DNA of 64,000 nt. Source: Haliea sp. E1-2-M8. GTDB lineage: Bacteria; Pseudomonadota; Gammaproteobacteria; Pseudomonadales; Halieaceae. The notes under the pieces are model-generated. The model was given only the letters and a program-made list of their open reading frames with translations. It was not told where the DNA came from and made no database searches. Made by a program: the position numbers and the translations under genes. The stretch is taken from NCBI RefSeq assembly GCF_030649675.1, contig NZ_JAUTDR010000006.1, positions 147,182 through 211,181 on the forward strand, given 5' to 3'. Every line of letters starts with the position of its first letter. The stretch's first letter is position 1. Of the stretch, positions 7,547 through 16,295 are shown piece after piece.

Positions 7547-8734
7547 TCAGCGCTTTACGATTACCGAACTGCCGTGCCCGAACAGGCCCTGATTGGCGGT
7601 AATGCCTACTCTGGCGCCCTCGACCTGGCGGTCGCCGCACATGCCGCGCAGCTGCCAGGTCAGTTCGCAGACCTGGGCCAGGGCCTGGGCCGGGACGGCC
7701 TCGCCGAAGCAGGCCAGGCCGCCCGAGGGGTTCACCGGCATCTTGCCGCCGACCGCGGTGTCGCCCCGCCGCAGCCACTGGGCGGCTTCCCCGCGTGGCG
7801 TCAGTTGCAGGTCCTCGATCCAGTCCAGTTCCAGTGCTGTGGACAGGTCGTAGACTTCGGCCACGTCGACATCCTCCGGGCCGATGCCCGCTTCTTCATA
7901 GGCTTTCACCGGCAGTGCGGCGCGGAAGCTGTGGGCTTCGATGCCCGCGGCGGCCGCGGAATCGGTGGCGATGTCGGGCATCTCCACCACGGCACTGGCG
8001 AAGCTGGGGGTGACCGTGGAGATGGCGGCGACGCGCGGGGCGTCACCCTTGCCGATGCGTCTGGCGTAGTCCAGGCTGCACACGATCAGGGCTGCGCCGC
8101 CGTCACTGGTGGCACAGATGTCCATCAGTCGCAGAGGGTCGGCGACCATGGCCGAGGCGGCGACATCCTCGGCGGTAAAGCACTTGCGGTAGCGGGCGCG
8201 AGGGTTCTTGCTGCCGATCAGCGAGTTCTTGACCTTGACCGCGGCGAAGTCCTCCAGGGTGTCACCGTACACGTCCATCCGGCGCCGGGCGTAGAGGGCA
8301 AAGTAGGTGGGGTTGGTGATGCCCAGGTAGAAGCGGAGCCAGTCCGGATCCTCCGGGCGATAGCCGCCGGCGGGAGCCAGGAAGCCCTTGGGCGTGGTAT
8401 CTGCGCCGACTACCAGCGCCACCTCGCACTCGCCGGCAAGGATCTTGTTGCGGGCCGCGGCCAGGGCCTGGGAACCGGAGGCGCAGGCGGCGTAGGAGGT
8501 GTTGACCTCGCAGCCCTGCCAGCCCAGGGCCTGGGCGAAGGTAGCGCCGGCAACGTAACCGGGGTAACCGCAGCGCACGGTGGCGCCGCCGGAGACAAAC
8601 TTCACCTCGCGCCAGTGGATACCCGCGTCCGCCAGGGCCTCGCGGGCCGCGGCCACGCCGTACTCGACAAAGTTGTGGCCCCACTTGCCCCAGGGATGCA
8701 TGCCGGCGCCGATAATGGCGATCTCATTGCTCAT
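7547..8734 (-). CDS. Thiolase-fold acetyl-CoA acetyltransferase / lipid-transfer protein (Ltp2-like)
   Basis: The protein has 395 residues. The start at 8734 overlaps the upstream DUF35 stop by one base (TGATG). The nucleophile cysteine is C84 in YAACASGSQA. The C-terminal NPSGGLACFGEAVPAQ stretch lacks the GHPxGATG histidine motif of degradative thiolases, a feature of SCP-x/Ltp-type members and of Ltp2-like steroid side-chain aldolases, which likewise pair with a DUF35 protein. The role is therefore C-C bond cleavage of a CoA ester, thiolytic or retro-aldol. Family membership is clear; the aldolase reading is inference from the missing motif and the partner. Confidence 0.85.
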   Translation of the reverse strand: MSNEIAIIGAGMHPWGKWGHNFVEYGVAAAREALADAGIHWREVKFVSGGATVRCGYPGYVAGATFAQALGWQGCEVNTSYAACASGSQALAAARNKILAGECEVALVVGADTTPKGFLAPAGGYRPEDPDWLRFYLGITNPTYFALYARRRMDVYGDTLEDFAAVKVKNSLIGSKNPRARYRKCFTAEDVAASAMVADPLRLMDICATSDGGAALIVCSLDYARRIGKGDAPRVAAISTVTPSFASAVVEMPDIATDSAAAAGIEAHSFRAALPVKAYEEAGIGPEDVDVAEVYDLSTALELDWIEDLQLTPRGEAAQWLRRGDTAVGGKMPVNPSGGLACFGEAVPAQALAQVCELTWQLRGMCGDRQVEGARVGITANQGLFGHGSSVIVKR

Positions 8735-9183
8735 CAGTGCTGCCCTCCCTGGTTGGCAAGCGGGCGCCACTTCCAGGTCATCTTGATGTCTTCCTCGGTT
8801 TCATGCAGCGGTTCCAGCACCAGTTCCATTTCCATGCCCACCTTCAGGTCGGTCACGGCGACTCCGGTAACCACCTGTCCGAGGACGGTCATCTGCTCCT
8901 CTTCCAGGGTCACCGCGGCGATGGTGTAGGGTTCGAACGGCTCGGCGGCAACAAACGGCGCTGGTGGCTGGTAGCAGGCGTTGGTGTAGCTCCAGATGCG
9001 CCCGGTGCGGCTCAGCGGCACCTCGCGGAACTCGGTGCTGTCGCAGTCCGGGTTCTTGCAGTAGCGGCTTTGCTTGGGAAAGAAATAGGTGCTACAGGCA
9101 CAGCACTGGCTGCCGATCAGCTGCGGCTGATCGTCCAGGGTGAACCAGCCCTCAATCGCAGGGGCGAGAGGTTTGTTGCTCAT
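8734..9183 (-). CDS. DUF35 OB-fold / zinc-ribbon protein, partner of the adjacent thiolase
   Basis: The protein has 149 residues. ATG 9183 is chosen over an in-frame start nine codons upstream because family members begin close to the zinc ribbon. Cysteines C27-x2-C30 and C42-x4-C47 form the rubredoxin-like zinc ribbon, followed by an OB-fold region (RTGRIWSYTNA through VLGQVVTG). DUF35 proteins form complexes with thiolase-like proteins and are required for acyl-CoA binding or activity, for example in acetoacetyl-CoA thiolases of archaea and in steroid side-chain aldolases. The one-base overlap with the thiolase start supports a co-translated complex. Confidence 0.88.
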   Translation of the reverse strand: MSNKPLAPAIEGWFTLDDQPQLIGSQCCACSTYFFPKQSRYCKNPDCDSTEFREVPLSRTGRIWSYTNACYQPPAPFVAAEPFEPYTIAAVTLEEEQMTVLGQVVTGVAVTDLKVGMEMELVLEPLHETEEDIKMTWKWRPLANQGGQH

Positions 9184-9362
9184 GAAATGCACTCCGCTGA
9201 TACGCGGCATGCAGGGTACTATTCGCCCCCGGGGCAGGCAAGGTTGCGGGCATCGCGGCGAGCTTCTGTACCGGCGGGTATACCAATGCAGACCTCGCCG
9301 TTACCACTGTGGCCCGGGCTGGGCGAGAATAGCTCTCCACGCTCAACTGAGGACCAAACAAT

Positions 9363-10124
9363 ATGAAATTGTACGCAATGACAGGCGGCGCGACCGGTAT
9401 CGGTGCCGCCCTGCGCCAGCAACTGCAGCGGGCCGGGCACGAGGTAATCTCCATTGACATCCAGGAGGGCGATATTATCGCCGACCTCTCGACCAGCAGC
9501 GGCAGGGACTCGGCCCTGGCGGCGGTGCGGGCGCGCGCGGCCGACGGTCTGGATGGCTTTATCGCCTGCGCCGGCCTGCCGCCGGTCGCAGCGTCGCGCA
9601 CCATCGCTGCGGTGAACTACTTCGGCGCCGTCGACCTGGCTACCGGCCTGCAGGACCTGCTGGGCAAGCGCCGGGGTACGGTGTTGCTGGTGAGCTCCAA
9701 CTCGGCGCCCATGACCGAGACGTCGCATCCCCTGGTGCAGGCGTTCCTGGCGGGCGATGAGGCCGCGGCGCTGGCTGTGGCCGAAGCCGAGCAAGGGCAG
9801 ACGGTCTACTCCGGATCCAAGTGTGCTCTGGTGCTGTGGATGCGCCGCAACGTGGTAGCCTGGGCCAAGGCCGGCGTTCGCGTCAATGCCGTGGCGCCAG
9901 GCATCACCCTGACTCCGTTGACGGAGCAGGTGTTCAAGGATCCGCAATTTGGCGACGCGATGCGCGAGTTCAGTGCCAGCGTGCCCTGGGGAGAGGCCGC
10001 GCAGCCGGACCAGATCGCCAATGTCATGCGCTTCATGCTGAGCGATGAAGCTGATTTCGTCTGTGGTTCAGTGTTCTTTGTCGACGGCGGGTCCGATGCC
10101 ATGCTGCGCAGCGACGGTTTCTGA
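9363..10124 (+). CDS. Short-chain dehydrogenase/reductase (SDR)
   Basis: The protein has 253 residues. TGGATGIG at residues 7-14 is the nucleotide-binding glycine motif, LLVSSNSA supplies the catalytic serine, and YSGSK gives the Tyr-x3-Lys pair. PGITLTPL and a DGG near the C-terminus are also usual. GAGGA precedes the ATG. The central part carries an unusually long insert between the serine strand and the catalytic tyrosine, as in 3-alpha-hydroxysteroid/carbonyl reductase-type SDRs. It is divergent from the DUF35-thiolase unit and ends flush against the convergent MCE operon. The substrate is probably an alcohol or ketone; it cannot be named. Confidence 0.88.
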   Translation: MKLYAMTGGATGIGAALRQQLQRAGHEVISIDIQEGDIIADLSTSSGRDSALAAVRARAADGLDGFIACAGLPPVAASRTIAAVNYFGAVDLATGLQDLLGKRRGTVLLVSSNSAPMTETSHPLVQAFLAGDEAAALAVAEAEQGQTVYSGSKCALVLWMRRNVVAWAKAGVRVNAVAPGITLTPLTEQVFKDPQFGDAMREFSASVPWGEAAQPDQIANVMRFMLSDEADFVCGSVFFVDGGSDAMLRSDGF

Positions 10125-10718
10125 TCAGCTATCGGCCGCCTCGGCATCGCGAATGACCGAGGCAATCTCCGCACTGAGCGCCTGCAGCAGCCTGCTGTAG
10201 GCGCCCGCGGCGTCCGCGGCCTCCCAACCGGGCCCTGGCAGTGGCTGTGACAAGCGGCTGATACGCCGCTCAAGCGTGCCGGACTCGTCTCGCCGTGACA
10301 CCCTCCACTCCACTACCAGTTCCGCCTCCTGGCCGGCGGCATCCAGCGACAGCACCCAGAGCTGCACGGCATAGGCGGGCGCATCTGCCCGCTGCCAGGG
10401 GTGGGGCCGGATATTCTGGGTACCCAGTTCCGCCGCCAGATTCAGACCCATTACGCGCTGAATACCGTGCTCAAGGGGCTCGGCCCAGCGTTCAAAGCTG
10501 GCGATGTGCAGTTGGTTGCTGCCGCGGCTGTACACCAGACTGTTGCGATTCAGATATTCCGGGATCTCGATCGGGCCGATGCCGAGGGAGGGCGACTGGC
10601 CGCTGGCAACCGCCCGATTCTCGGCGCTGAGCAGGTAGAAGTTGTGCTGCGGCGAGCTGCCACAGGCTACCAGCAGCAGGGCCGCGGCTGCGCCACACAA
10701 CAGGCGTATCGGCGTCAT
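10125..10718 (-). CDS. PqiC-type ABC transport auxiliary lipoprotein
   Basis: The protein has 197 residues with a lipoprotein signal (LLLVAC, lipidated Cys19). It then carries the family's hallmark start (HNFYLLS), a central SLGIGPIEIPEYLNR segment and a C-terminal helix (YSRLLQALSAEIASVI). These proteins sit in the outer membrane facing the periplasm and cooperate with MCE-domain proteins in lipid movement. The start overlaps the MCE gene's stop by 4 nt (ATGA). It is the last gene of the four-gene MCE operon. Confidence 0.85.
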   Translation of the reverse strand: MTPIRLLCGAAAALLLVACGSSPQHNFYLLSAENRAVASGQSPSLGIGPIEIPEYLNRNSLVYSRGSNQLHIASFERWAEPLEHGIQRVMGLNLAAELGTQNIRPHPWQRADAPAYAVQLWVLSLDAAGQEAELVVEWRVSRRDESGTLERRISRLSQPLPGPGWEAADAAGAYSRLLQALSAEIASVIRDAEAADS

Positions 10719-11686
10719 GGCTTGTCCTCGTTTTTGCCCCGGAGCAGTGATTCGGGCTGTTCCTCGATAGTCTTGGCCAGTAATTGCAGTGCGCGCCCGG
10801 CCATTGCCAACTCCTTCAGCGCCTGGTTGAGTTGGTAGGTCGTGGCCGAGTCCGGTGCGACCAGCCCGTCAATTTCTGTCATGGTGCTCTCGAAGGCGGC
10901 TGCCGCGTCCTGCAGGGTGGCCAGGTTCTGGTCCAACATGGTGGTCAGCGCCGGCAAGGCGTCGCTGGCCTGGGTGACCAGAAGGTCAGTGCTGGCCAGA
11001 ACCTGCTCCAGGCCCGGGCTCGCGCCGGCCACAGCCGCCTGCAGCTCCGCTGTCAGGGTCTGTACTCCTACCAGTGTTGTACTCAATTCCTGAGGCAGCC
11101 GGCGGAACTCTTCCTGGCCAATGAACTGGTCAATGCCGGCGGCGATGCTCTGTACATCGGAGGCGATCTGGGCGATATCCAGCGATTCTATCTGGCGGGT
11201 GAACTTTTCCAGACCCGTGGGAATGGTCGGGATCTGGGTGTATTCGCTATCGATTTTGGCCAGCAGCGCGGGTGTGTCCGGGTGGAAGTCAAGCTGCACG
11301 TAGAGGAGCCCGGTCAGCAGGCTCTGTTGGTTGAGCTGGGCGCGCAGGCCGCGGGCGATAAGGTCGTCGATCATTTCCTCCGAGGCGCGCCGGGTGCTCT
11401 GCACATTGGCGCTGGACACGTCGGCTTCCACCAGCATGATCAGGTCGGCGGTGTCGCTGTCGAGGATCAGGTCGATTCCGGTAATCTGGCCGATCTCCAC
11501 GCCACGCAGCGCCACCGGGGCGCCAACGCTCAAGCCCTTGATCGAACTGTCGAAGACCATCACTACCCTGGTGCGCTCGGCGCCCAGGCCGGACCCGAGG
11601 ACAAATAACAGCGTTGCCAACACAATCAGCAGCGCACCGATGATAAAGCCGCCTATGGCGACGCTGTGCGGATGTTCGTCATTCAC
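10715..11686 (-). CDS. MCE-domain (MlaD-like) substrate-binding protein
   Basis: The protein has 323 residues. GTG 11686 is chosen because GGAGG lies upstream and the protein then begins just before its membrane anchor (about residues 9-30). The MCE domain follows (VFDSSIKGLSVGAPVALRGVEIGQITGI), then a long helical C-terminal region with coiled-coil character. MlaD-type proteins form hexameric rings that carry phospholipids between the membranes. The start overlaps the ATPase gene's end by 8 nt. The long helical tail resembles the PqiB/LetB-style or TtgC-like members rather than the short E. coli MlaD. Confidence 0.88.
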   Translation of the reverse strand: MNDEHPHSVAIGGFIIGALLIVLATLLFVLGSGLGAERTRVVMVFDSSIKGLSVGAPVALRGVEIGQITGIDLILDSDTADLIMLVEADVSSANVQSTRRASEEMIDDLIARGLRAQLNQQSLLTGLLYVQLDFHPDTPALLAKIDSEYTQIPTIPTGLEKFTRQIESLDIAQIASDVQSIAAGIDQFIGQEEFRRLPQELSTTLVGVQTLTAELQAAVAGASPGLEQVLASTDLLVTQASDALPALTTMLDQNLATLQDAAAAFESTMTEIDGLVAPDSATTYQLNQALKELAMAGRALQLLAKTIEEQPESLLRGKNEDKP

Positions 11687-12464
11687 TGCCCTGATCCTCC
11701 CCTGCGCCAGCGCTGCGGGCCAGGAATTGGCGCACGACGGGCTGTTCGCTGCGGTCGCGCAGCTGCCGCGGATCACCATAGTCAATCATGGTGCGGCTAC
11801 TGGCGTCCAGATACACACTGTTGGTCGCAATAGCGAAAATACTCTCAAGCTCGTGCGTCACCATGACTACGGTGGCGCCCATGGACTCTTTCAGTTGCAG
11901 GATCAGGTCGTCCAGCAGCCGGGAGCTGATCGGGTCCAGCCCCGCCGAGGGTTCATCAAAGAACAGGATCTGCGGGTCCAGGGCAATCGCCCGGGCCAGC
12001 GCCGCGCGCTTGCGCATGCCGCCACTGATCTCCGCCGGATAATAGCGCTGGAAACCGCCGAGGCCCACCAGCGAGAGTTTGTAGTCGACCACATCGGCGA
12101 TCTGCGCCGCGGTGTAGTCGGTGTAGAGTTGCAGCGGCAGGCTGACGTTCTGCTCCAGGCTCATGGCGCTGAACAGCCCGCCGGACTGGTAGGTGATCCC
12201 CCAGCCCCGGCGCATCAAGTCGCGCTCTGCGCTGCTGGCGCGAGTGAAACTTTTACCGTCGTAGAGTATCTCGCCGGCGGCGGGCTCGATCAGCCCCAGC
12301 ATGTGCTTCAGCAGGGTGCTCTTGCCGCAGCCGCTGCCACCCATAATGACGAAAATATCGCCCCGATAAACAGCGAATTCCAGGTCGCGCTGGATGACGT
12401 TGCTGCCAAACGCCATGGCCAGGTCGTGGACTTCAATATGAACTTCACGGACGCTGTCGTTCAT
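11679..12464 (-). CDS. MlaF-like ABC transporter ATPase
   Basis: The protein has 261 residues. Walker A is GGSGCGKST (42-50), the Q-loop is near TYQSGG, the signature is ISGGM (146-150), and Walker B with catalytic glutamate is LFFDE (167-171). The switch histidine is in VTHELESIF. The signature ISGGMRKRAALARA is that of the MlaF / Ttg2A subfamily. It energises the lipid transporter formed with the adjacent permease and MCE protein. Its start overlaps the permease stop by one base. Confidence 0.92.
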   Translation of the reverse strand: MNDSVREVHIEVHDLAMAFGSNVIQRDLEFAVYRGDIFVIMGGSGCGKSTLLKHMLGLIEPAAGEILYDGKSFTRASSAERDLMRRGWGITYQSGGLFSAMSLEQNVSLPLQLYTDYTAAQIADVVDYKLSLVGLGGFQRYYPAEISGGMRKRAALARAIALDPQILFFDEPSAGLDPISSRLLDDLILQLKESMGATVVMVTHELESIFAIATNSVYLDASSRTMIDYGDPRQLRDRSEQPVVRQFLARSAGAGEDQGSE

Positions 12465-13597
12465 CACACGCCCAGATGCTGGAACAGAATATTGACCGCC
12501 GCGTCGGCCACGATCAGGTACACCAGGGCGGTGACCACCGCCTCCGTCGCCGCCTGGCCGACACCGGCCGAGTCGCGGCCCGATTGGATGCCGGAGCGGC
12601 AGCCGGCAATCGCAATCAGGATGGCGAACACCACGCTTTTTAAAAGGCCGACGCCGATATGGGGCAGGCTGATGGCTGCACTGGCCTGGCTGATGTACTG
12701 CAGCGGGGAGATGCCCATTCCCCCCGCCACGATGCCGCCACCGAGGATGCCGAGGAGGTTGGCGTAGATAGTCAGTAGCGGCATCATCACCACCAGCGCA
12801 AGAATCCGCGGGGTGACCAGGAATTCGATAGGCGAAACGCCCATGGTGCGCACGGCGTCTATTTCCTCGCTGGCCTGCATGGTACCCAGCTGCGCCGCAT
12901 AGGCTGCTCCAGTGCGCCCGGCCATCACGATCGCGGTCATCAATACGCCCATTTCCCGCAGCAAACCGATGACCACCAGGTCCGCCACGTAGATGCCGGC
13001 GCCGAACTGCTGCAGCTGCACGGCACCCAGGTAGCCGAGGATCATGCCTACCAGAATGCTGGTGAGACTGATAATGGCGAAAGCATCCGGGCCCGCCTGA
13101 TAGCAAAAGTGGCGGAAATCCGTGAACCGTGTATTGGCCCTGCCCCGCAGCAGTGCCCAGAGAGCGAGACAGACATCGCCGAAAAATGCCAGCGACAGAC
13201 GCAGGTCATCGCGCAGATTGCGCAGCACGGCCAGCGGGTGCCCTCCCTGCCACCAGCGCGTGCGGGCACGTGGCTCGCGGCGCTGGGGCGGCACCGAAGT
13301 GGCAATGCGGAGCAGGCGTCGGGCATTTTCCGGCAGGTCGTCATTCAGCAGCTCAATGTCGTGCTCCCGGCAATAATTGTGGCATTGCAGCAGGAGAGCC
13401 ATGAGCAGGGAGTCCCACTGACCCAGTTCAGTACTGTCCAGAGACAATTCCTGTGGCGCGGCGGCGTTCAACTGCGCCCGCAGCTCGGGAAAAGAAGGAA
13501 CCTCCGCGCCCTGGATCCAGTTCCCGCAGAGGTGCAGAACAGCCTTCCTGGCAGCGTCGTCGCACCGAAGCTCGAGGCCGGCAGCTTGTTCGCTCAT
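12464..13597 (-). CDS. MlaE-type permease with N-terminal STAS domain (MlaB-MlaE fusion)
   Basis: The protein has 377 residues. Residues about 1-95 look like a STAS domain (LELRCDD..., LSLDSTELGQWDSLLMALLLQ), the function MlaB supplies as a separate protein in E. coli. A MlaE permease follows from about residue 125, with GMILGYLGAVQLQQFGA, VMAGRTGAAYAAQLGTM and EEIDAVRTMGVSPIEFLV as family hallmarks and about five membrane segments. It is the first gene of the operon and there is no mlaC gene. It forms the inner-membrane core of the lipid transporter. Confidence 0.88.
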   Translation of the reverse strand: MSEQAAGLELRCDDAARKAVLHLCGNWIQGAEVPSFPELRAQLNAAAPQELSLDSTELGQWDSLLMALLLQCHNYCREHDIELLNDDLPENARRLLRIATSVPPQRREPRARTRWWQGGHPLAVLRNLRDDLRLSLAFFGDVCLALWALLRGRANTRFTDFRHFCYQAGPDAFAIISLTSILVGMILGYLGAVQLQQFGAGIYVADLVVIGLLREMGVLMTAIVMAGRTGAAYAAQLGTMQASEEIDAVRTMGVSPIEFLVTPRILALVVMMPLLTIYANLLGILGGGIVAGGMGISPLQYISQASAAISLPHIGVGLLKSVVFAILIAIAGCRSGIQSGRDSAGVGQAATEAVVTALVYLIVADAAVNILFQHLGV

Positions 13598-13662
13598 GCG
13601 GTGTCAGATCCGGGACGGGTGAAGCGGCAGTCTACCCGTCAGTTCCGGCATTTGCTACCTGA

Positions 13663-14184
13663 CTACTGGAACGGCAGGGGGGTGAGATAGGGCGTGATTG
13701 CGTCGACGGCGCTCTGGTAGATTTCCCGCACCGAAGTCTGGTTTGCTGCCTCCTGACGCCGGGAAATCATGGTCATGGGGAACAGATAGTTGTCTGTCTC
13801 CCGATAGCGCAAGGCCCTGCTGCGCCCGAGTTTGTCCTCGTATACGACCCAGTGCATCCCCAGTTCTTCCGCCAGCAGATCGCCGAGAATCAGGCCCATC
13901 GCCTGCAGTTCCCGGATCTGGTCCGGGCGCACCAGATCCCGGTCGAGGATTCGTTGCAGCAGGTCGAGATCCCGGTCTTTCTGGCCAGTGAATCCCTGAC
14001 CGAGCTGGCGGCGGGCAATATCGTCAATACTGGCGCGCTGTTGGGTCATATAGCCGCGGTCGAGGTCGGACAGCTCACCGATGGACACTCGATCCTGTGC
14101 CGACACCGGCACGGCGAGCAGGATCAGCAGTGACAGCAGGTAGCGGGTCGCGCGGTGGCGCGGCATCCGAGGGAGGTCTCTCAT
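13663..14184 (-). CDS. DUF3806-type exported protein of unknown function
   Basis: The protein has 173 residues. ATG 14184 is chosen because GGAG lies 7 nt upstream and a signal peptide follows (TRYLLSLLILLAVPVSA, about residues 12-28). The mature part contains LLQRILDR, GLILGDLLAEELGMHWVVYEDKLGRSRALRY and FPMTMISRR, which fit the DUF3806 pattern of a conserved tryptophan flanked by ligand-like aromatic residues. Its function is unknown. The upstream region on this strand contains two hairpins (14201-14218 and about 14218-14233). It is divergent from dapA. Confidence 0.72.
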   Translation of the reverse strand: MRDLPRMPRHRATRYLLSLLILLAVPVSAQDRVSIGELSDLDRGYMTQQRASIDDIARRQLGQGFTGQKDRDLDLLQRILDRDLVRPDQIRELQAMGLILGDLLAEELGMHWVVYEDKLGRSRALRYRETDNYLFPMTMISRRQEAANQTSVREIYQSAVDAITPYLTPLPFQ

Positions 14185-14256
14185 GATATACTCCGTGGTC
14201 GTCTCAGGGGCTTGAGACTGCCTTTTCGGGCAGCGGTTCATTTTACCGCAATCCGG

Positions 14257-14284
14257 TTGTCATCCTCGGCCCGTCATGGATAAT
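14257..14284 (+). promoter_or_regulatory. Sigma-70 promoter for dapA-bamC
   Basis: TTGTCA at 14257-14262 and GATAAT at 14279-14284 are separated by 16 bp. Five of six bases match the consensus at each hexamer. It lies 66 nt upstream of the dapA start in a divergent intergenic region. Confidence 0.65.
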
Positions 14285-14350
14285 TGCCCACTTCTTTACC
14301 GGCACCTCCTGGCCAGGTGACCGAATCCCGCACATTTCTGGAGAGTTTCA

Positions 14351-15223
14351 ATGATTACCGGCAGTATCGTCGCACTTGTGACGCCCATGCATGGGGATGG
14401 CAACCTCGACTGGGAAAGCCTTGAGCGGTTGCTCGACATGCACATTGCCGCCGGCACCAGCGCCATCGGGGCAGTGGGCACTACCGGGGAGAGTGCAACG
14501 CTCAGCGTGCCCGAACACCTGGAGGTGATCAAGCACTGCGTCAAGTACGTGAGCGGGCGCATTCCGGTTATTGCCGGGACCGGCGCCAACTCCACCCGTG
14601 AAGCTATCGAACTCACGACATCGGCTGCCCGCAACGGCGCCGATGCTTGCCTGCTGGTCACCCCGTACTACAACCGGCCCAGCCAGCGCGGCCTTTACGA
14701 GCATTTCAAGGCGGTAGCAGCAGCGGTGGCTATCCCCCAGATTCTGTACAATGTGCCCGGTCGCACCGCGGTGGACATGGACAACGATACGGTGGTCCGG
14801 CTGGCCGAACTCGACAACATCGTCGGCATCAAGGACGCCACCGGTGACCTCTCCCGGGTGCCGGACTTCAAGGCCCGCTGCCCTGAGGATTTTGCGATTT
14901 ATTCCGGGGACGACCCGACTGCAATGGAGCTTATGCTCGCCGGTGGTCACGGTAACGTTTCGGTGACAGCCAATATCGCTCCCCGGCAGATGTCAGAACT
15001 GTGTCGCTTGGCCCTGACCGGCGATCGACAGCGGGCATCCCTGATCAACGACCGGCTTTCCGGGCTTAACCGCGCACTTTTCATGGAGGCGAATCCGATT
15101 CCGGTGAAGTGGGCCATGCAGCAGCGCGGCTTGATTGAGACGGGCATTCGGTTACCCTTGACCCCACTGGACGAGCGCTACCGTGCGCAGGTCCTGGCAG
15201 CTTTGGAGGCAGCAGGAATTTAA
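14351..15223 (+). CDS. dapA: 4-hydroxy-tetrahydrodipicolinate synthase
   Basis: The protein has 290 residues, the usual length. It condenses pyruvate with aspartate semialdehyde, the committed step of diaminopimelate/lysine synthesis, in the cytosol. The Schiff-base lysine is K161 (GIKDATGD); T44-T45, Y133 and R138 occupy the positions known from the E. coli enzyme, and PYYNRP is conserved. GGAGAG lies upstream of the ATG. Its stop overlaps the bamC start by one base (TAATG), the arrangement also seen in E. coli and Pseudomonas. It is the first gene after a good sigma-70-like promoter. Confidence 0.97.
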   Translation: MITGSIVALVTPMHGDGNLDWESLERLLDMHIAAGTSAIGAVGTTGESATLSVPEHLEVIKHCVKYVSGRIPVIAGTGANSTREAIELTTSAARNGADACLLVTPYYNRPSQRGLYEHFKAVAAAVAIPQILYNVPGRTAVDMDNDTVVRLAELDNIVGIKDATGDLSRVPDFKARCPEDFAIYSGDDPTAMELMLAGGHGNVSVTANIAPRQMSELCRLALTGDRQRASLINDRLSGLNRALFMEANPIPVKWAMQQRGLIETGIRLPLTPLDERYRAQVLAALEAAGI

Positions 15224-16284
15224 TGACAGATCACATCGGGCTTATCACGCGCGCACTATTGGCCACAACCCTGGTACTGAGCGCCAGCGCCTGCAGCTAC
15301 CTGTTCGGGGAGGAGGGCATGTTCCCGGACACCTCCGAGGACTACAAACAGGCGCAGGAACACGAGCCCATCCAGCTGCCGGAAGGCAAGGACGCCTCCG
15401 CGATGGAGGAGATCTACCCGATCCCGCCGGTGAGTGACAACCTGGTCATGGATGGTGAATTCGAGGTGCCGAGGCCGACTCCTCTGGTGGCCGGTGCCGG
15501 GGAAGATGTCGTTCGCATCCAGTCCCTCGGTGACGAGAGCTGGGCCCTGATTGCCATCGCGCCGGGACAGTTGTGGCCACAGGTGCGCAGTTTCCTCGCT
15601 GCCGCGGGCATTCCGGTAGCAAGGGTGGACGCCCAGGCCGGCCTTATCGACAGCGACTGGCTGGAGTTGGAAGGCCAGGCAATGTCCTCGCGCTTCCGCT
15701 TCCGGATCGAACAGGGTGTGCAGCGCGGTAGCAGTGAACTGCATGTCTTGCAGATGGACCAGGCCGGCGACGGCATTACCTGGCCACAGGAGTCGGACAA
15801 TATCGAGCAAGAGGGCGAGATGCTGCGTGCGGTTGCCCAGTTCATTGCCAACAGTGCGGATTCCGCGCCGGTGTCCATGATCGCAGACCGGGCAATGAGT
15901 GCCGAAGGCAAGATCTCGCTCGAGGAGGCGGATGCCGGCTATACCTTTATTCAGGTGGGGCTGCCGTTCACCCGGGCCTGGGCGGCGCTGGCCAAGGCGC
16001 TGGAAGATTCGCGCTTTGAGATCACGGACCGCGATCGCAGCGGGGGTACCTACTATGTTCGCTACCTCGGGGAGGAGGCCGAGGAAGAGAAGGGCTGGTT
16101 CTCCCGGCTGTTCTCCGGCGGCGACGAAGATTCGCTGGCCGACCGCGAGTTTCTGGTTACCGTGGCGGCGGCGGGTGAGCAGGCGGTCACCGTGCGTCTG
16201 GCTCCGGCTGGCACCGCCACCGGGCCGCTCGAGAAGCGGGACGAGCAGGAGCTGCTGGCTCTGATCAAGGGCAACATCAACTGA
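15223..16284 (+). CDS. bamC: Outer membrane assembly lipoprotein BamC (NlpB)
   Basis: The protein has 353 residues. The lipoprotein signal ends LSASAC with lipidated Cys24. Two helix-grip-like domains follow a long unstructured N-terminal segment rich in Pro/Glu (about 30-85) that, in E. coli, binds BamD. The position directly after dapA supports the assignment. BamC is an accessory subunit of the beta-barrel assembly machine at the inner face of the outer membrane. Sequence conservation is low, as usual for this family. Confidence 0.9.
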   Translation: MTDHIGLITRALLATTLVLSASACSYLFGEEGMFPDTSEDYKQAQEHEPIQLPEGKDASAMEEIYPIPPVSDNLVMDGEFEVPRPTPLVAGAGEDVVRIQSLGDESWALIAIAPGQLWPQVRSFLAAAGIPVARVDAQAGLIDSDWLELEGQAMSSRFRFRIEQGVQRGSSELHVLQMDQAGDGITWPQESDNIEQEGEMLRAVAQFIANSADSAPVSMIADRAMSAEGKISLEEADAGYTFIQVGLPFTRAWAALAKALEDSRFEITDRDRSGGTYYVRYLGEEAEEEKGWFSRLFSGGDEDSLADREFLVTVAAAGEQAVTVRLAPAGTATGPLEKRDEQELLALIKGNIN

Positions 16285-16295
16285 AGCCGGCTTCC

